A DNA stretch of 64,000 nt from Paraburkholderia graminis C4D1M (GTDB lineage: Bacteria; Pseudomonadota; Gammaproteobacteria; Burkholderiales; Burkholderiaceae): assembly GCF_000172415.1 (NCBI RefSeq), contig NZ_ABLD01000025.1, forward strand, positions 39,700 to 103,699, given 5' to 3'. Every line of letters starts with the position of its first letter. Position 1 is the stretch's first letter. The position numbers were made by a program, and so were the translations under genes. Shown piece by piece: positions 26,564 to 36,596 of this stretch. The notes below the pieces were generated by a model, which saw only the letters and a list, made by a program, of their open reading frames with translations, was not told the origin of the DNA and made no database searches.

Positions 26564-28033
26564 ATGGCGGTATTCGCAACGCAACGTCTGTACATTGGCG
26601 GCGCTTACGTCGACGCGACCAGCGGTGAAACCTTCGACACCGTCGACCCCGCCACCGGCGAAACGCTCGCGACCGTGCAGCAGGCGAGTGCCGCGGACGT
26701 CGATCGCGCGGTGCAATCCGCGCGCGACGGTCAGCGCGAGTGGGCCGCGCGCACGGCAATGCAGCGCTCGCGCATCCTGCGCCGCGCGGTCGAGATTCTG
26801 CGCGAGCGCAACGACGAACTCGCGCTGCTCGAAACGCGCGACACCGGCAAGCCGATCGCCGAAACGCAGGCGGTGGACATCGTGACCGGCGCGGACGTGA
26901 TCGAGTATTACGCGGGACTCGCGACCGCTATCGAAGGGCAGCAGATTCCGCTGCGGCCGTCGTCGTTCGTGTACACGCGGCGCGAACCGCTCGGCGTTTG
27001 CGCGGGCATCGGCGCATGGAATTATCCGATTCAGATTGCGTGCTGGAAGTCCGCGCCCGCGCTTGCCGCAGGCAACGCAATGATCTTCAAGCCGAGCGAG
27101 GTCACGCCGCTTACTGCGTTGAAACTCGCCGAAATCTACACCGAAGCCGGCGTGCCGCCTGGCGTGTTCAACGTCGTGCAAGGCGACGGCCGCGTGGGCG
27201 CGATGCTGGCCGCGCATCCGGACATCGAAAAGATTTCGTTCACGGGCGGCGTCGAAACGGGCAAGAAGGTGATGTCGATGGCGGGCGCGTCGTCGTTGAA
27301 AGAAGTGACGATGGAACTCGGCGGCAAGTCCCCGTTGCTCGTGTTCGACGACGCGGATCTCGAACGCGCCGCCGACATCGCGATGAGCGCCAACTTCTTC
27401 AGCTCGGGCCAGGTCTGCACGAACGGCACGCGCGTGTTCGTGCAGCGCAATGTGATCGAGCGCTTCGAGGCATTGCTGCTCGAACGCGTGAAGCGTATTC
27501 GCGTCGGTGCGCCGACCGAGGCGTCCACCAACTTTGGCCCGCTCGTGAGCGCCGCGCAATTGCAGAAGGTGCTCGGCTATATAGAAAGCGGCGTTACAGA
27601 AGGCGCGCGTTTGATCGCGGGCGGCAAGCGTTTGACAGAAAATCATTATGCGCAAGGTCAATACGTAGAGCCAACTATCTTCACCGGCTGCCACGACGAC
27701 ATGCGAATCGTGCGCGAGGAAATCTTCGGGCCGGTCATGAGCATTCTCGTATTCGACGACGAAGACGAAGCCATCGAGCGCGCGAATCGCACCGCGTATG
27801 GCCTCGCCGCGGGCGTCGTGACGGAAAATCTCTCGCGTGCGCATCGCGTGATTCATCGGCTGGAAGCAGGCATTTGCTGGATCAACACGTGGGGCGAGTC
27901 GCCCGCCGAAATGCCCGTGGGCGGCTATAAGCAATCCGGCGTGGGCCGCGAAAACGGCATCACGACACTCGAGCACTACACGCGCATCAAGTCCGTGCAG
28001 GTCGAGCTGGGCCCTTATCAACCGGTGTTCTGA
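26564..28033 (+). CDS. betB: betaine aldehyde dehydrogenase
   Basis: The 489-residue NAD(P)-dependent enzyme oxidises betaine aldehyde to glycine betaine. Catalytic Glu is in VTMELGGKSPLLVF, and catalytic Cys in FSSGQVCTNGTRVF. The motif PEMP-like PAEMPVGGYKQSGVG near the C-terminus is typical of BetB. The ATG at 26564 lies six bases after AAGGAG; the ATG at 26561 is too close to that site. It lies in the betIBA operon and supplies betaine to GbcAB. Confidence 0.96.
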   Translation: MAVFATQRLYIGGAYVDATSGETFDTVDPATGETLATVQQASAADVDRAVQSARDGQREWAARTAMQRSRILRRAVEILRERNDELALLETRDTGKPIAETQAVDIVTGADVIEYYAGLATAIEGQQIPLRPSSFVYTRREPLGVCAGIGAWNYPIQIACWKSAPALAAGNAMIFKPSEVTPLTALKLAEIYTEAGVPPGVFNVVQGDGRVGAMLAAHPDIEKISFTGGVETGKKVMSMAGASSLKEVTMELGGKSPLLVFDDADLERAADIAMSANFFSSGQVCTNGTRVFVQRNVIERFEALLLERVKRIRVGAPTEASTNFGPLVSAAQLQKVLGYIESGVTEGARLIAGGKRLTENHYAQGQYVEPTIFTGCHDDMRIVREEIFGPVMSILVFDDEDEAIERANRTAYGLAAGVVTENLSRAHRVIHRLEAGICWINTWGESPAEMPVGGYKQSGVGRENGITTLEHYTRIKSVQVELGPYQPVF

Positions 28034-28043
28034 GAGCGCTGCC

Positions 28044-29729
28044 ATGAGTTCCAACGAATACGATTACATCATCGTCGGCGCGGGTTCGGCGGGCAACGTG
28101 CTGGCCTCGCGTCTCACGGAAGACGCCGACGTCACTGTGCTGCTGCTCGAAGCGGGCGGTCCCGATTACCGCTTCGATTTCCGCACGCAGATGCCCGCCG
28201 CCCTCGCCTATCCGCTGCAAGGGCGCCGCTATAACTGGGCGTACGAGACCGACCCCGAGCCGCATATGGACAACCGTCGCATGGAATGCGGACGCGGCAA
28301 GGGACTCGGCGGGTCGTCGCTGATCAACGGCATGTGCTATATCCGCGGCAACGCGCTCGATTACGACGGTTGGGCTCAGCACCCAGGCCTCGAAAACTGG
28401 ACGTATCTCGACTGCCTGCCGTACTTCCGTAAAGCCGAAACGCGCGACGTAGGCCCGAACGCGTATCACGGCGGCGACGGTCCGGTGCATGTGACCACCA
28501 GCAAGCCCGGCAACAATCCGCTGTTCGCGGCGATGGTCGAAGCCGGCGTGCAGGCCGGCTTTCCGCGCACCGACGATCTGAACGGCTATCAGCAGGAAGG
28601 CTTCGGCCCGATGGATCGCACGGTCACGCCCAAAGGCCGGCGCGCGAGCACGGCGCGCGGCTATCTGGATCGCGCGAAGGCGCGTTCGAACCTGACCATC
28701 GTCACGCACGCGCTGACCGATCGCGTGCTGTTCTCCGGCAAGCGCGCGGTCGGCGTCGCGTATCTGCAGCATGGCGCGGCCATCAACGCGCATGCGCGCC
28801 GCGAAGTGCTGGTCTGCAGCGGCGCGATTGCATCGCCGCAATTGCTGCAACGCTCCGGCGTGGGCCGCTCGACGTGGCTGCGCGAACTGGACATTCCGCT
28901 CGTCCACGACTTGCCGGGCGTCGGCGAAAATTTGCAGGACCATCTGGAGATGTATATCCAGTACGAATGCAAGGAGCCCGTCTCGCTCTACCCCGCATTG
29001 CAATGGTGGAATCAGCCTGCTATTGGGCTCGAATGGATGGTGAACGGCACCGGCATCGGCGCGAGCAATCAGTTCGAAGCGGGCGGTTTTATCCGTACAC
29101 GCGACGACGACTTGTGGCCGAACATTCAGTATCACTTTCTGCCGGTCGCGATTAATTACAACGGCTCGAACGCGATCAAGATGCATGGCTTTCAGGCACA
29201 TGTCGGTTCGATGCGTTCGCCAAGCCGCGGACGCGTGAAGCTCACGTCGCGCGATCCGGCGGCGCATCCGAGCATCCTATTTAACTACATGGCCGATCCG
29301 CTCGACTGGCGCGAGCTCCGCGACGGCATTCGCATCACACGCGAGATCATGCGGCAGCGGGCGCTGGAGCGTTATCGCGGACGCGAGCTGAATCCCGGCG
29401 CCGAGCTGACTACCGACGCGCAACTCGACGCTTTCGTGCGGGCACGCGCCGAGACGGCGTTTCATCCTTCGTGCTCGTGCAAGATGGGCTACGACGACAT
29501 GGCCGTGGTGGACAACGAAGGACGCGTGCATGGCATGGAGGGGCTGCGCGTGGTCGATGCGTCGATCATGCCGCTTATCACCACGGGCAATCTGAACGCG
29601 CCGACCATCATGCTGGCCGAGAAGATCGCGGATCGGATTCGTGGACGCGAGGCATTGGCGCGCGTGGACACGCCCTACTTCGTCGCGAACGGTGCGCCCT
29701 TCAGAAAGCGCGAACGTGTGACCGTTTAG
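28044..29729 (+). CDS. betA: choline dehydrogenase
   Basis: The 561-residue GMC flavoenzyme opens with the FAD fingerprint YIIVGAGSAGNVLASRLTED. It carries family signatures CGRGKGLGGSSLINGM and GAIASPQLLQRSGVG, and the C-terminal active-site segment ETAFHPSCSCKMG. It oxidises choline to betaine aldehyde at the membrane, donating electrons to quinone. It follows betB by 10 bp and is the last gene of the operon. The length matches other BetA proteins. Confidence 0.96.
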   Translation: MSSNEYDYIIVGAGSAGNVLASRLTEDADVTVLLLEAGGPDYRFDFRTQMPAALAYPLQGRRYNWAYETDPEPHMDNRRMECGRGKGLGGSSLINGMCYIRGNALDYDGWAQHPGLENWTYLDCLPYFRKAETRDVGPNAYHGGDGPVHVTTSKPGNNPLFAAMVEAGVQAGFPRTDDLNGYQQEGFGPMDRTVTPKGRRASTARGYLDRAKARSNLTIVTHALTDRVLFSGKRAVGVAYLQHGAAINAHARREVLVCSGAIASPQLLQRSGVGRSTWLRELDIPLVHDLPGVGENLQDHLEMYIQYECKEPVSLYPALQWWNQPAIGLEWMVNGTGIGASNQFEAGGFIRTRDDDLWPNIQYHFLPVAINYNGSNAIKMHGFQAHVGSMRSPSRGRVKLTSRDPAAHPSILFNYMADPLDWRELRDGIRITREIMRQRALERYRGRELNPGAELTTDAQLDAFVRARAETAFHPSCSCKMGYDDMAVVDNEGRVHGMEGLRVVDASIMPLITTGNLNAPTIMLAEKIADRIRGREALARVDTPYFVANGAPFRKRERVTV

Positions 29730-29921
29730 CGCATTGCGTCAGCCGCCCGATTCTGTTTGCGAATCATGATGCCGTGAGGCCGTCAGGCGGTCACGCATCT
29801 CGTTCTTGACTTCCTCCTACCCAACATCCAGATTAGATCAGGAGTATTGAAAGCTCTCTGAGGACTCGTTGTCCGCAGATGGATGTTGTTGGCGAACCGC
29901 TAGCGTAGGCCCGGAGGCAAG

Positions 29922-31898
29922 ATGAAATGGTTAGCATGGGTGTTGCCGTTAAGCATAGGTGCGCAGGCGTATGCACAATCGAACGAAGCAGGCGCGACTA
30001 GTCCCGCGAGAAACGACGCAACGACACAGACCAGGCAGGTGAACCAGCAGATCGCGAGTTACCTGAATCTCGCAGACAAGCGGGATTTCGAGGATGCCGG
30101 ACGCGGCTTCATATCGTCCCTGCCGCAACCAGTTCTGACCACCGCGTCGGGGCGCACGGTGGTCGACCTCACACGCTATGCTTTCCTGCGCCCCGGAACC
30201 GAAGCTCCGCCCACGGTGAACCCAAGCCTGTGGCGTCAGGAGCAGATACTGACGATGAACGGCCTGTTCAAGGTGGTCGACGGCATCTATCAGGTGCGCA
30301 ATATCGACCTGGCCAACATCACGTTTATTCGAGGGGCGACCGGCTGGATCGTCGTCGATACCGGAAGTTCAGCCGAGACAGCGAAGGCAGCGTTGGAACT
30401 GGTCAATGAAAAGGTCGAACGCCGGCCGGTTAGCGCCGTCATCATCACGCATAGCCACGTCGACCATTTCAGCGGCATCAGAGGCGTGGTCGACGAAAAA
30501 GACGTGGCCTCGGGCAAGGTTCCATTGATCGCGCCGGAAGGCTTCATGGAAGAAGCAATCAGCGAGAACATTTTCGCTGGAAACGCAATGAGCCGCCGCG
30601 CGTCGTACATGTACGGCGATCTTCTCGAGAAAGACCCGAAAGGTACGGTCGGCAGCGGCCTCGGCCTCGTCAATGCGACCGGCACGCTCACGCTGCTTCA
30701 ACCGAACCGCCTCATCAAGAAGACGGGCGAGAAGCTGACGGTGGACGGCGTCGACGTCGTCTTTCAGATGGCGCCAGGCACCGAAGCGCCCGCCGAGATG
30801 CTGTTCTACTTCCCGCAGTTCAAGGCGCTCGATCTCGCCGAAGACGCGAATCATTCGTTGCATAACATTCTGACGCTCAGAGGCGCGAAGGCGAGAAGCG
30901 CGCAGAAGTGGGCTGCGGCGCTCGATCAAACCATTGCCATGTTCGGCAACGACGCTCAGGTGTCTTTCGGAAGCCACCATTGGCCGCAGTGGGGAAATGA
31001 ACGCGTCGTCGAGCATTTGTCGAAACAGCGGGACCTGTACAAGTACATCAACGATCAGACACTGCGCATGGCCAACGAAGGCTTGACCATGCATGAAATC
31101 GCCGAACAGTTCGTGCTTCCCGATTCGCTCGCCAAGGAATTTTATAACCGTGGCTATTACGGCAATCTGAAACACGACGTCAGATCGACTTATCAACTCT
31201 ACCTGGGATGGTGGGATGCCAATCCCGCGAACCTCGATCCGCTTCCACCCACCGAGGAAGCGAAGAAATACGTCGAGCTTATCGGCGCCGACAAGATCAT
31301 GGCGAACGCGCGTGACGCCTATAGCAAAGGCGAGTACCGATGGGTCGCCACCATCACCAACAAGCTGGTATTCGCGCAACCTGATAATCAGGCCGCGCGG
31401 CGTCTCGAAGCCGATGCACTTGAACAGTTGGGCTATCAGTCGGAATCGGGCACCGTCCGCAATGTTTATCTGAGCGGCGCTCACGAGTTGCGCGGTGGCG
31501 TGAAGAAGATGGCCGGCGTGAACACGGCGGCACCCGACATCATCACGGCCATGTCGCTGGAAATGTTCCTCGACTTCCTGGCGATCCACCTGAACGGCCC
31601 GCGCGCGGCCAATAAAAACTATGCGTTCAATCTGATCCTCCCCGACGTGAAGAAGCAATTTGCGCTTACCGTGCGCAACGGTGTGATGAACTATGTGGAA
31701 GGCCGTCCATTGGAGCATGCCGACGGAACGATCACGTTCGACAAGTCGACCCTGGACGACATCGCGCTCGGCAATGTGAAGCTGCAGCAATTGTCCGAGA
31801 CGGGTAAGGTGAAGTTCGACGGCGATAAAGCGAAGTTCCGGGAAATGCTCGGAATGTTCGATAAGTTCGATTACTGGTTTTCTATCGCGGAACCGTAA
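29922..31898 (+). CDS. alkyl sulfatase, metallo-beta-lactamase fold (SdsA-like)
   Basis: The 658-residue secreted enzyme is likely to hydrolyse primary alkyl sulfates such as dodecyl sulfate. It has a signal peptide (MKWLAWVLPLSIGAQAYAQ). The zinc-binding motif is THSHVDHFSGIRG near residue 177, with further ligands in EAPAEMLFYFP and SFGSHHWPQWGNE. The C-terminal third contains the dimerisation and SCP2-like domains typical of SdsA1. It has no close operon partner. Choline sulfate is not its expected substrate. Confidence 0.88.
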   Translation: MKWLAWVLPLSIGAQAYAQSNEAGATSPARNDATTQTRQVNQQIASYLNLADKRDFEDAGRGFISSLPQPVLTTASGRTVVDLTRYAFLRPGTEAPPTVNPSLWRQEQILTMNGLFKVVDGIYQVRNIDLANITFIRGATGWIVVDTGSSAETAKAALELVNEKVERRPVSAVIITHSHVDHFSGIRGVVDEKDVASGKVPLIAPEGFMEEAISENIFAGNAMSRRASYMYGDLLEKDPKGTVGSGLGLVNATGTLTLLQPNRLIKKTGEKLTVDGVDVVFQMAPGTEAPAEMLFYFPQFKALDLAEDANHSLHNILTLRGAKARSAQKWAAALDQTIAMFGNDAQVSFGSHHWPQWGNERVVEHLSKQRDLYKYINDQTLRMANEGLTMHEIAEQFVLPDSLAKEFYNRGYYGNLKHDVRSTYQLYLGWWDANPANLDPLPPTEEAKKYVELIGADKIMANARDAYSKGEYRWVATITNKLVFAQPDNQAARRLEADALEQLGYQSESGTVRNVYLSGAHELRGGVKKMAGVNTAAPDIITAMSLEMFLDFLAIHLNGPRAANKNYAFNLILPDVKKQFALTVRNGVMNYVEGRPLEHADGTITFDKSTLDDIALGNVKLQQLSETGKVKFDGDKAKFREMLGMFDKFDYWFSIAEP

Positions 31899-32082
31899 GC
31901 ATTTTCCAACGGCGCGATTACGGTTGCGAGGAGACCGTATTGCGCTCACCGCGAACTGCAACTGCACGCCCTCAGTTTTTCTTGACCCTCGCATAAGTTA
32001 TCGTCGATTGTCAGCGCTTTGCCAAAGCGGGATAGTGCTGCGTCTGGACACCCGCCGATAACCGTTCGAGGAAGCATTGCAC

Positions 32083-33261
32083 ATGAAGCTAAAAGCCGTG
32101 AGCCTGATGGTCACCCTGCTGTTTGCGCTGGGCGCACCTGCGCAGGCAAGCCGCGCGGCAAGCGAAGGCGAAGCCGAACGCCAGGTGAAATCCGTAGTGG
32201 ACTCCGCAATCGAGCCGCTAATCGCGAAACATCATGTGCCCGGGATGGCGGTCGGAATCGTCGCCAATGGCAAAACCTACGTCTTCGACTACGGCATGGC
32301 ATCGGCGGAAACCGGCAAGCCGGTCACGCAGCGCACGCTCTTTGAAATCGGCTCCGTGAGCAAGACATTCACCGCGACGCTCGCCGAATATGCGCAGTTG
32401 AACGGCCATCTGAGGCTATCGGACCCGACGCAAACATACTTGCCGTCCTTGCGAGGCAGCGCATTCGGCAAGGTTAGCCTGCTGAATCTCGCCACGCACA
32501 CGCCCGGCGGTCTGCCGCTCCAGGTGCCCGACGAGATCCACGACAACGCGCAGTTGTTGCAGTACTTCAGCACATGGAAACCGGCCTACGCGCCGGGCAC
32601 GTATCGTACCTACGCGAATCCGGGGATCGGCACGCTCGGTCTGATCACGGCGAAAAGCATGAATCAGGACTTTGCGTCGCTGATGGAGCAGCGCCTGTTT
32701 CCGGCGCTCGGCATGACGAGCAGCTACATCCATGTTCCGCCGACGAAAATGTCCGACTACGCGCAGGGCTACACGAAGGACGGCGCGCCGATCCGCATGA
32801 AAGGCGGCGTGCTCGCCGACGAAGCGTACGGCGTGAGGACCACCGCCGCCGACATGCTGCGTTTCGTGCAAGCGAACATGAATCTGATCGACGTCGACAG
32901 CCAGCTTCAGCGCGCGATCACGGCGACACACACGGGCTACTTCAAGGCCGGCGTGCTGACGCAGGACCTGATATGGGAGCAGTACGCGTATCCCGTCACG
33001 TTGACGACCTTGCACGAAGGCAATGCGCCCGCGATGGCCACCACGGCGACGCCGGTCATCGCAATCGAGCCGCCCTTGCTGCCGCAGCAGAATGTGTGGA
33101 TCAACAAAACCGGTTCGACGAATGGGTTCGGCACCTACGTTGCCTTCATTCCGCAGAAACACGTCGGCGTCGTTTTGCTTGCCAACAGGAATTTCCCGAT
33201 CGAGGACCGCGTAAGCGCTGCGTATCGGATCGTGTCGGCACTGGTGGCGAGCAAACAGTAA
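32083..33261 (+). CDS. class C beta-lactamase (AmpC-like serine hydrolase)
   Basis: The 392-residue periplasmic protein starts at ATG 32083, eight bases after GAGGAAG. It has a signal peptide (MKLKAVSLMVTLLFALGAPAQA). Active-site motifs are S-V-S-K (IGSVSKTFTATLAEYAQLNG), YAN (RTYANPGIGTLG) and KTG (NKTGSTNGFG). The tail GVVLLANRNFPIEDRV is typical of class C enzymes. No ampR-like gene is divergent from it. Resistance is not proven, since related penicillin-binding esterases share these motifs. Confidence 0.9.
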   Translation: MKLKAVSLMVTLLFALGAPAQASRAASEGEAERQVKSVVDSAIEPLIAKHHVPGMAVGIVANGKTYVFDYGMASAETGKPVTQRTLFEIGSVSKTFTATLAEYAQLNGHLRLSDPTQTYLPSLRGSAFGKVSLLNLATHTPGGLPLQVPDEIHDNAQLLQYFSTWKPAYAPGTYRTYANPGIGTLGLITAKSMNQDFASLMEQRLFPALGMTSSYIHVPPTKMSDYAQGYTKDGAPIRMKGGVLADEAYGVRTTAADMLRFVQANMNLIDVDSQLQRAITATHTGYFKAGVLTQDLIWEQYAYPVTLTTLHEGNAPAMATTATPVIAIEPPLLPQQNVWINKTGSTNGFGTYVAFIPQKHVGVVLLANRNFPIEDRVSAAYRIVSALVASKQ

Positions 33262-33283
33262 GCGCCGATGCCCGGTTAGCTGT

Positions 33284-33315
33284 GAAGAGCGCAGCCGACA
33301 ACGACTGCGCTCTTC
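33284..33315. terminator. hairpin between convergent beta-lactamase and MFS genes
   Basis: A perfect 11-bp stem (33284-33294 with 33305-33315) has a 10-nt loop. It lies in the 66-bp gap between two converging genes. Neither strand has a T-run after it, so efficiency is uncertain. Confidence 0.55.
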
Positions 33316-33327
33316 GCGGGTGGGTCG

Positions 33328-34746
33328 TCAATCGCGCACCGGACTCAGCACGCCGTGCGCGTCGGTCTCCACCGCTTCCGAGACGAGCGTCTCCAGCGCG
33401 AGTCCGCGTGTTTCGATGCCGAGTATCCACACAGCCGCGGCCGCGATCACGAAACACATTGCGCCGAGCGAGAACACGCCGCCCTGTCCGAACATCGGCA
33501 GCACGACGCCGACCACGTACGGCCCGATCAGCGAGCCCACGCGGCCGATTGCCGACGCGAAACCGGAGCCCGTCGCGCGCGCGCCGGTGCCGTACAGTTC
33601 CGGCGTGTACGTGTAGAGCACCGCCCACATCGCGAACAGGAAAAACTGCATCGCGAGACCGGCGCAAATCAGCAGCGTGGGCGTTTGCGCGTGCAGCGCG
33701 GTTTGTCCATAGACGTAGGCCATCACCGCACTGCCCGCGAGCGACGCGATACATGTCGGCTTGCGTCCCCAACGCTCGACCAGCCACGCCGCGCAGATAA
33801 ATCCGGGAATGCCGCCGAGCGAAATCAGCACCGTATACAGCACCGACTTCGTCACCGCGAAGCCCGCCTGCTGCATCAACGCGCCGAGCCACGAAGTCAA
33901 TCCGTAAAAGCCGAGCAGCGCAAAGAACCACAACGTCCACACCATGATCGTGCGACGCCGGTAAGCCGCGCTCCAGATCTCGCGAAACGCGCCCGCGCCT
34001 TTGGCGGCCACCGGTTCGACCAGCATGACCGGCTCGCGCAAACGGCTCAGACCGGCGGCCTTCATCACCTTGACCTCGATGTCGGCGAGAATTTTATCGG
34101 CCTCGCCGCGACGTCCGCGATGTTCGAGCCAACGCGGCGACTCGGGCACGACACGGCGCACGATCAGCACAAACACGGCCGGAATCGCGAGCAACGCGAA
34201 CTCCGTGCGCCAGCCATAGGCGGGCAGCACGAAGTACGACACCACGCCCGCCGTGATGAAACCGAGCGGCCAGAAGCCGTCCATCAACGCAATCAGGCGT
34301 CCGCGCGACGAAGCGGGAACGAATTCCGACAGCAGCGTTTGCGCGATCGGAAACTCCATGCCCATGCCGAAGCCGAGCAGCACGCGATAGAAAATCAGCG
34401 CTTCGACGCTTTGCGCCGTCGAACAGAGATACGATGCGAGGCCCCACAGCACCATGCTCCACTGAAAAACCGGCCGGCGTCCGAAGCGATCGGCCAGCAG
34501 TCCCGCCACGGCCGCACCGCCCACCATGCCGAAGAAGCTCGCACTCGCGACGAGCCCCGCGGTTGCCGTCGACAAGCCGAATTCGGTCTTGATCGAACCG
34601 AGCACGAAGGTCATCGTGCCGAGATCGACGGAATCGAAGAAGAACGCAATCGCGATGATGATGAAGATGGTCCGGTGATAACCGGAGAACGGCAGCCGTT
34701 CGAGTCGCGCGGCGGCAGTTGCGCGAGGCTGAGAAACGGTAGGCAT
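33328..34746 (-). CDS. MFS transporter, sugar/aromatic-acid porter type
   Basis: The 472-residue protein has twelve predicted transmembrane helices with the MFS loop motif GLLADRFGRRPVFQW after helix two and a long central cytoplasmic loop (about 215-265). The match to the niacin/aromatic acid and metabolite:H+ symporter groups includes PESPRWLEHRGR before the loop and WGRKPTC in the second half. No enzyme cluster next to it shows the substrate. An uncharacterised regulator (35029-36156) is divergent from it. Confidence 0.88.
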   Translation of the reverse strand: MPTVSQPRATAAARLERLPFSGYHRTIFIIIAIAFFFDSVDLGTMTFVLGSIKTEFGLSTATAGLVASASFFGMVGGAAVAGLLADRFGRRPVFQWSMVLWGLASYLCSTAQSVEALIFYRVLLGFGMGMEFPIAQTLLSEFVPASSRGRLIALMDGFWPLGFITAGVVSYFVLPAYGWRTEFALLAIPAVFVLIVRRVVPESPRWLEHRGRRGEADKILADIEVKVMKAAGLSRLREPVMLVEPVAAKGAGAFREIWSAAYRRRTIMVWTLWFFALLGFYGLTSWLGALMQQAGFAVTKSVLYTVLISLGGIPGFICAAWLVERWGRKPTCIASLAGSAVMAYVYGQTALHAQTPTLLICAGLAMQFFLFAMWAVLYTYTPELYGTGARATGSGFASAIGRVGSLIGPYVVGVVLPMFGQGGVFSLGAMCFVIAAAAVWILGIETRGLALETLVSEAVETDAHGVLSPVRD

Positions 34747-35028
34747 GGCATCCCCTGAATGATGCGGCGACGGCCGCGAGTGATGTTTCGAGCAGCGTTT
34801 TCAGTAGACGCCGACATAAATCGGCCACATAGAAGAAATACGTCATCCGGATGGAACAAGGGCGTCGTGAGGACGTTGTGTTAAGTTGATCGCCTCCTTT
34901 TTTTCTTGCGGCTTTTTTTACGCGAAGGCACGGTCCTGACGTTGCCTCCTGACGTTGGCTCCGATTGCGGCGCGCGCGATTTTCTAGGGACAATGGCTGT
35001 TCGGACTGGGCACTGATCGGGTAACGAC
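34747..35028. promoter_or_regulatory. divergent region between the MFS transporter and the chimeric regulator
   Basis: A 282-bp non-coding gap. It contains two T-rich tracts (34897-34906 and 34914-34920) in the leader of the + gene and a short direct repeat of GACGTTG (34938-34944 and 34950-34956). No clear -35/-10 pair was found. Confidence 0.35.
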
Positions 35029-36156
35029 TTGACGACCGCATTCACCAGACAAGTGGCATCCACGAGGTTTTCGCCGCCGCGCATCGGCTCGAAAACGGTC
35101 CGGCGCGCCGACCTGCTCACGCATCTCGAGCGCATGCGGCACGCCACGCTTGCGCTCGTCACCGGGAGCGCGGGCTACGGCAAGACCACCCTCCTCGCCC
35201 AATGGCGCGAGCGATGCGTGAAGGCGGGCGCGGACGTCGCGTGGTTATCGCTGAGCGCGGACGAAGCCGATTGGTCGCTCGCCGCCGCGGCGCGGCGCGT
35301 TCACCTGTCGCAACCCGCGTTGACGCGCAGCATTCAGGCGCTCGAGGCGCAAGCCGGCTTGCCGCTGTGCGAGCGAGGCCCGCGCGGCGTCAAACTGAAC
35401 GCCGCGGGGCAGATGGTGGCCGAACGGGCAAGGCGCATTCTGTTCGAGACCAACAGCCTCGCCCGCGATCTGGTTCTTCTACAGCAGCATGAAGTGGGGA
35501 GTGTGGACTTCGGGCTTGGGCCGCTGCCGGCCGCGATCATGCTGCCGGAGGTGCTCTGCACGCTCAATCGCGATTGGCCTGGGCTGCGCGTGAACGCGGA
35601 AGTCAATGAAGGAGAAGCGCTGGTCGAATCGCTGCGCACGGAGCGGCTCGACTTCGTCGTGGTCGAACATCGTTACGCCCCGCTCTCCGCGGAACTGAAA
35701 ATTCACCGCTTGCCTGTCGAGCCTGCCGGCTGTTTCGTTCGTCCGCAGCATCCGTTGCTGGCGGGCGAGATGACAGTGGAACGTCTGCGGCAAGCCGCGC
35801 TCGCTTGTGTGCGCGCGCCGCATAGTGCGCAGCAAAGGATGCGTGAGGTTCTCGGTTGTCTGCCGGGCGAGAACCTGCGCTTTCAGGTCGTCACCAACGA
35901 TTTTCATGCGCTGGTTCATGTCACGCGTCGCTCGGATCTCGTCCTGCTGTCGCCGACGCGCGCGGTGCAGAACGAATTGCAGACCGGCAGCCTCGTGCAG
36001 TTGACGGTCCCGGCGATATTCAACCTTTCCGCGCAATTCGCCGTGGTCAGCCTGACGCAGCGCGCGCTGTCGCCGTCCGCGCAGCGGGCGATTGTCGCGA
36101 TCGAGGCCGCGAGCGGTTCGACAGCAAGCGCGTCATTTCCAGAGCAGCCTGCGTAG
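35029..36156 (+). CDS. chimeric regulator: MalT/LuxR-type P-loop N-terminus fused to a LysR regulator
   Basis: The 375-residue frame is open without interruption. Residues 1-82 match the start of MalT/LuxR-type ATPase activators: STRFSPPRIG, RADLL, a Walker A GSAGYGKTT (46-54), and AWLSLSADEADW. At residue 83 it changes to a LysR protein in mid helix-turn-helix, SLAAAARRVHLSQPALTRSI, then CERGPRGVKLNAAG and a complete substrate-binding domain. The LysR part lacks its first 20 or so residues, including helix 1. The Walker B and sensor parts of the ATPase are absent. A deletion joining two genes explains this best. Whether it is functional is unknown. Confidence 0.85.
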   Translation: MTTAFTRQVASTRFSPPRIGSKTVRRADLLTHLERMRHATLALVTGSAGYGKTTLLAQWRERCVKAGADVAWLSLSADEADWSLAAAARRVHLSQPALTRSIQALEAQAGLPLCERGPRGVKLNAAGQMVAERARRILFETNSLARDLVLLQQHEVGSVDFGLGPLPAAIMLPEVLCTLNRDWPGLRVNAEVNEGEALVESLRTERLDFVVVEHRYAPLSAELKIHRLPVEPAGCFVRPQHPLLAGEMTVERLRQAALACVRAPHSAQQRMREVLGCLPGENLRFQVVTNDFHALVHVTRRSDLVLLSPTRAVQNELQTGSLVQLTVPAIFNLSAQFAVVSLTQRALSPSAQRAIVAIEAASGSTASASFPEQPA

Positions 36157-36268
36157 GCTGAATGCACTCGCTCGCGGATGCGTCTCGCTAGAACCAAAAA
36201 GAGGTGCGTGGTCAGTGCCCGGTAACAGCGCGGCCAACACATCACAACGCCGAATCGAAAGCCCACGC

Positions 36269-36532
36269 CTACGAACGCATGCGCGCCCGCGCCGCGCCCG
36301 CAATGCGCGCGAGCGTCTCCGCACTCAAACGCGCGGCGACTTTCCGCACATAGTCATGATGCCGCGCCTGCAACGGCGCGCCGAGTTGCTGCGCGAGCAG
36401 ATAGCGGATCAGCGCAATGCGCCGGTGCCGCAGCAGCATGCTTTGATCGAGCAGCGCGAGCGCGGCATCGGCATCGCCTTGGTGGCACGCGCGCTCGGTG
36501 AGTCGCGCGGTGACGACACGGGTCGACGTCAT
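36269..36532 (-). CDS. small hypothetical protein downstream of soxG
   Basis: This frame of 87 codons, helical and Arg/Ala-rich (ARLTERACHQGDADAALALL ... HHDYVRKVAARLSAETLARI), lies 64 bp after soxG on the same strand. The upstream GGGA is only a weak ribosome site. Composition looks protein-like rather than antisense noise, and its place suggests cotranscription with soxBDAG. No function is recognised. The opposite strand carries a longer but less plausible frame. Confidence 0.45.
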   Translation of the reverse strand: MTSTRVVTARLTERACHQGDADAALALLDQSMLLRHRRIALIRYLLAQQLGAPLQARHHDYVRKVAARLSAETLARIAGAARARMRS

Positions 36533-36596
36533 GTGAGTCCCGCAACGGGAAAACCGCGAGCGGCACGTGAGAGCAGCGCTCGCGGCGTGACGGCAG

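Noticed and set aside
26078..29267. Minus-strand frames opposite betB and betA
   Set aside because: They mirror conserved enzyme codons, and their composition is antisense-like.
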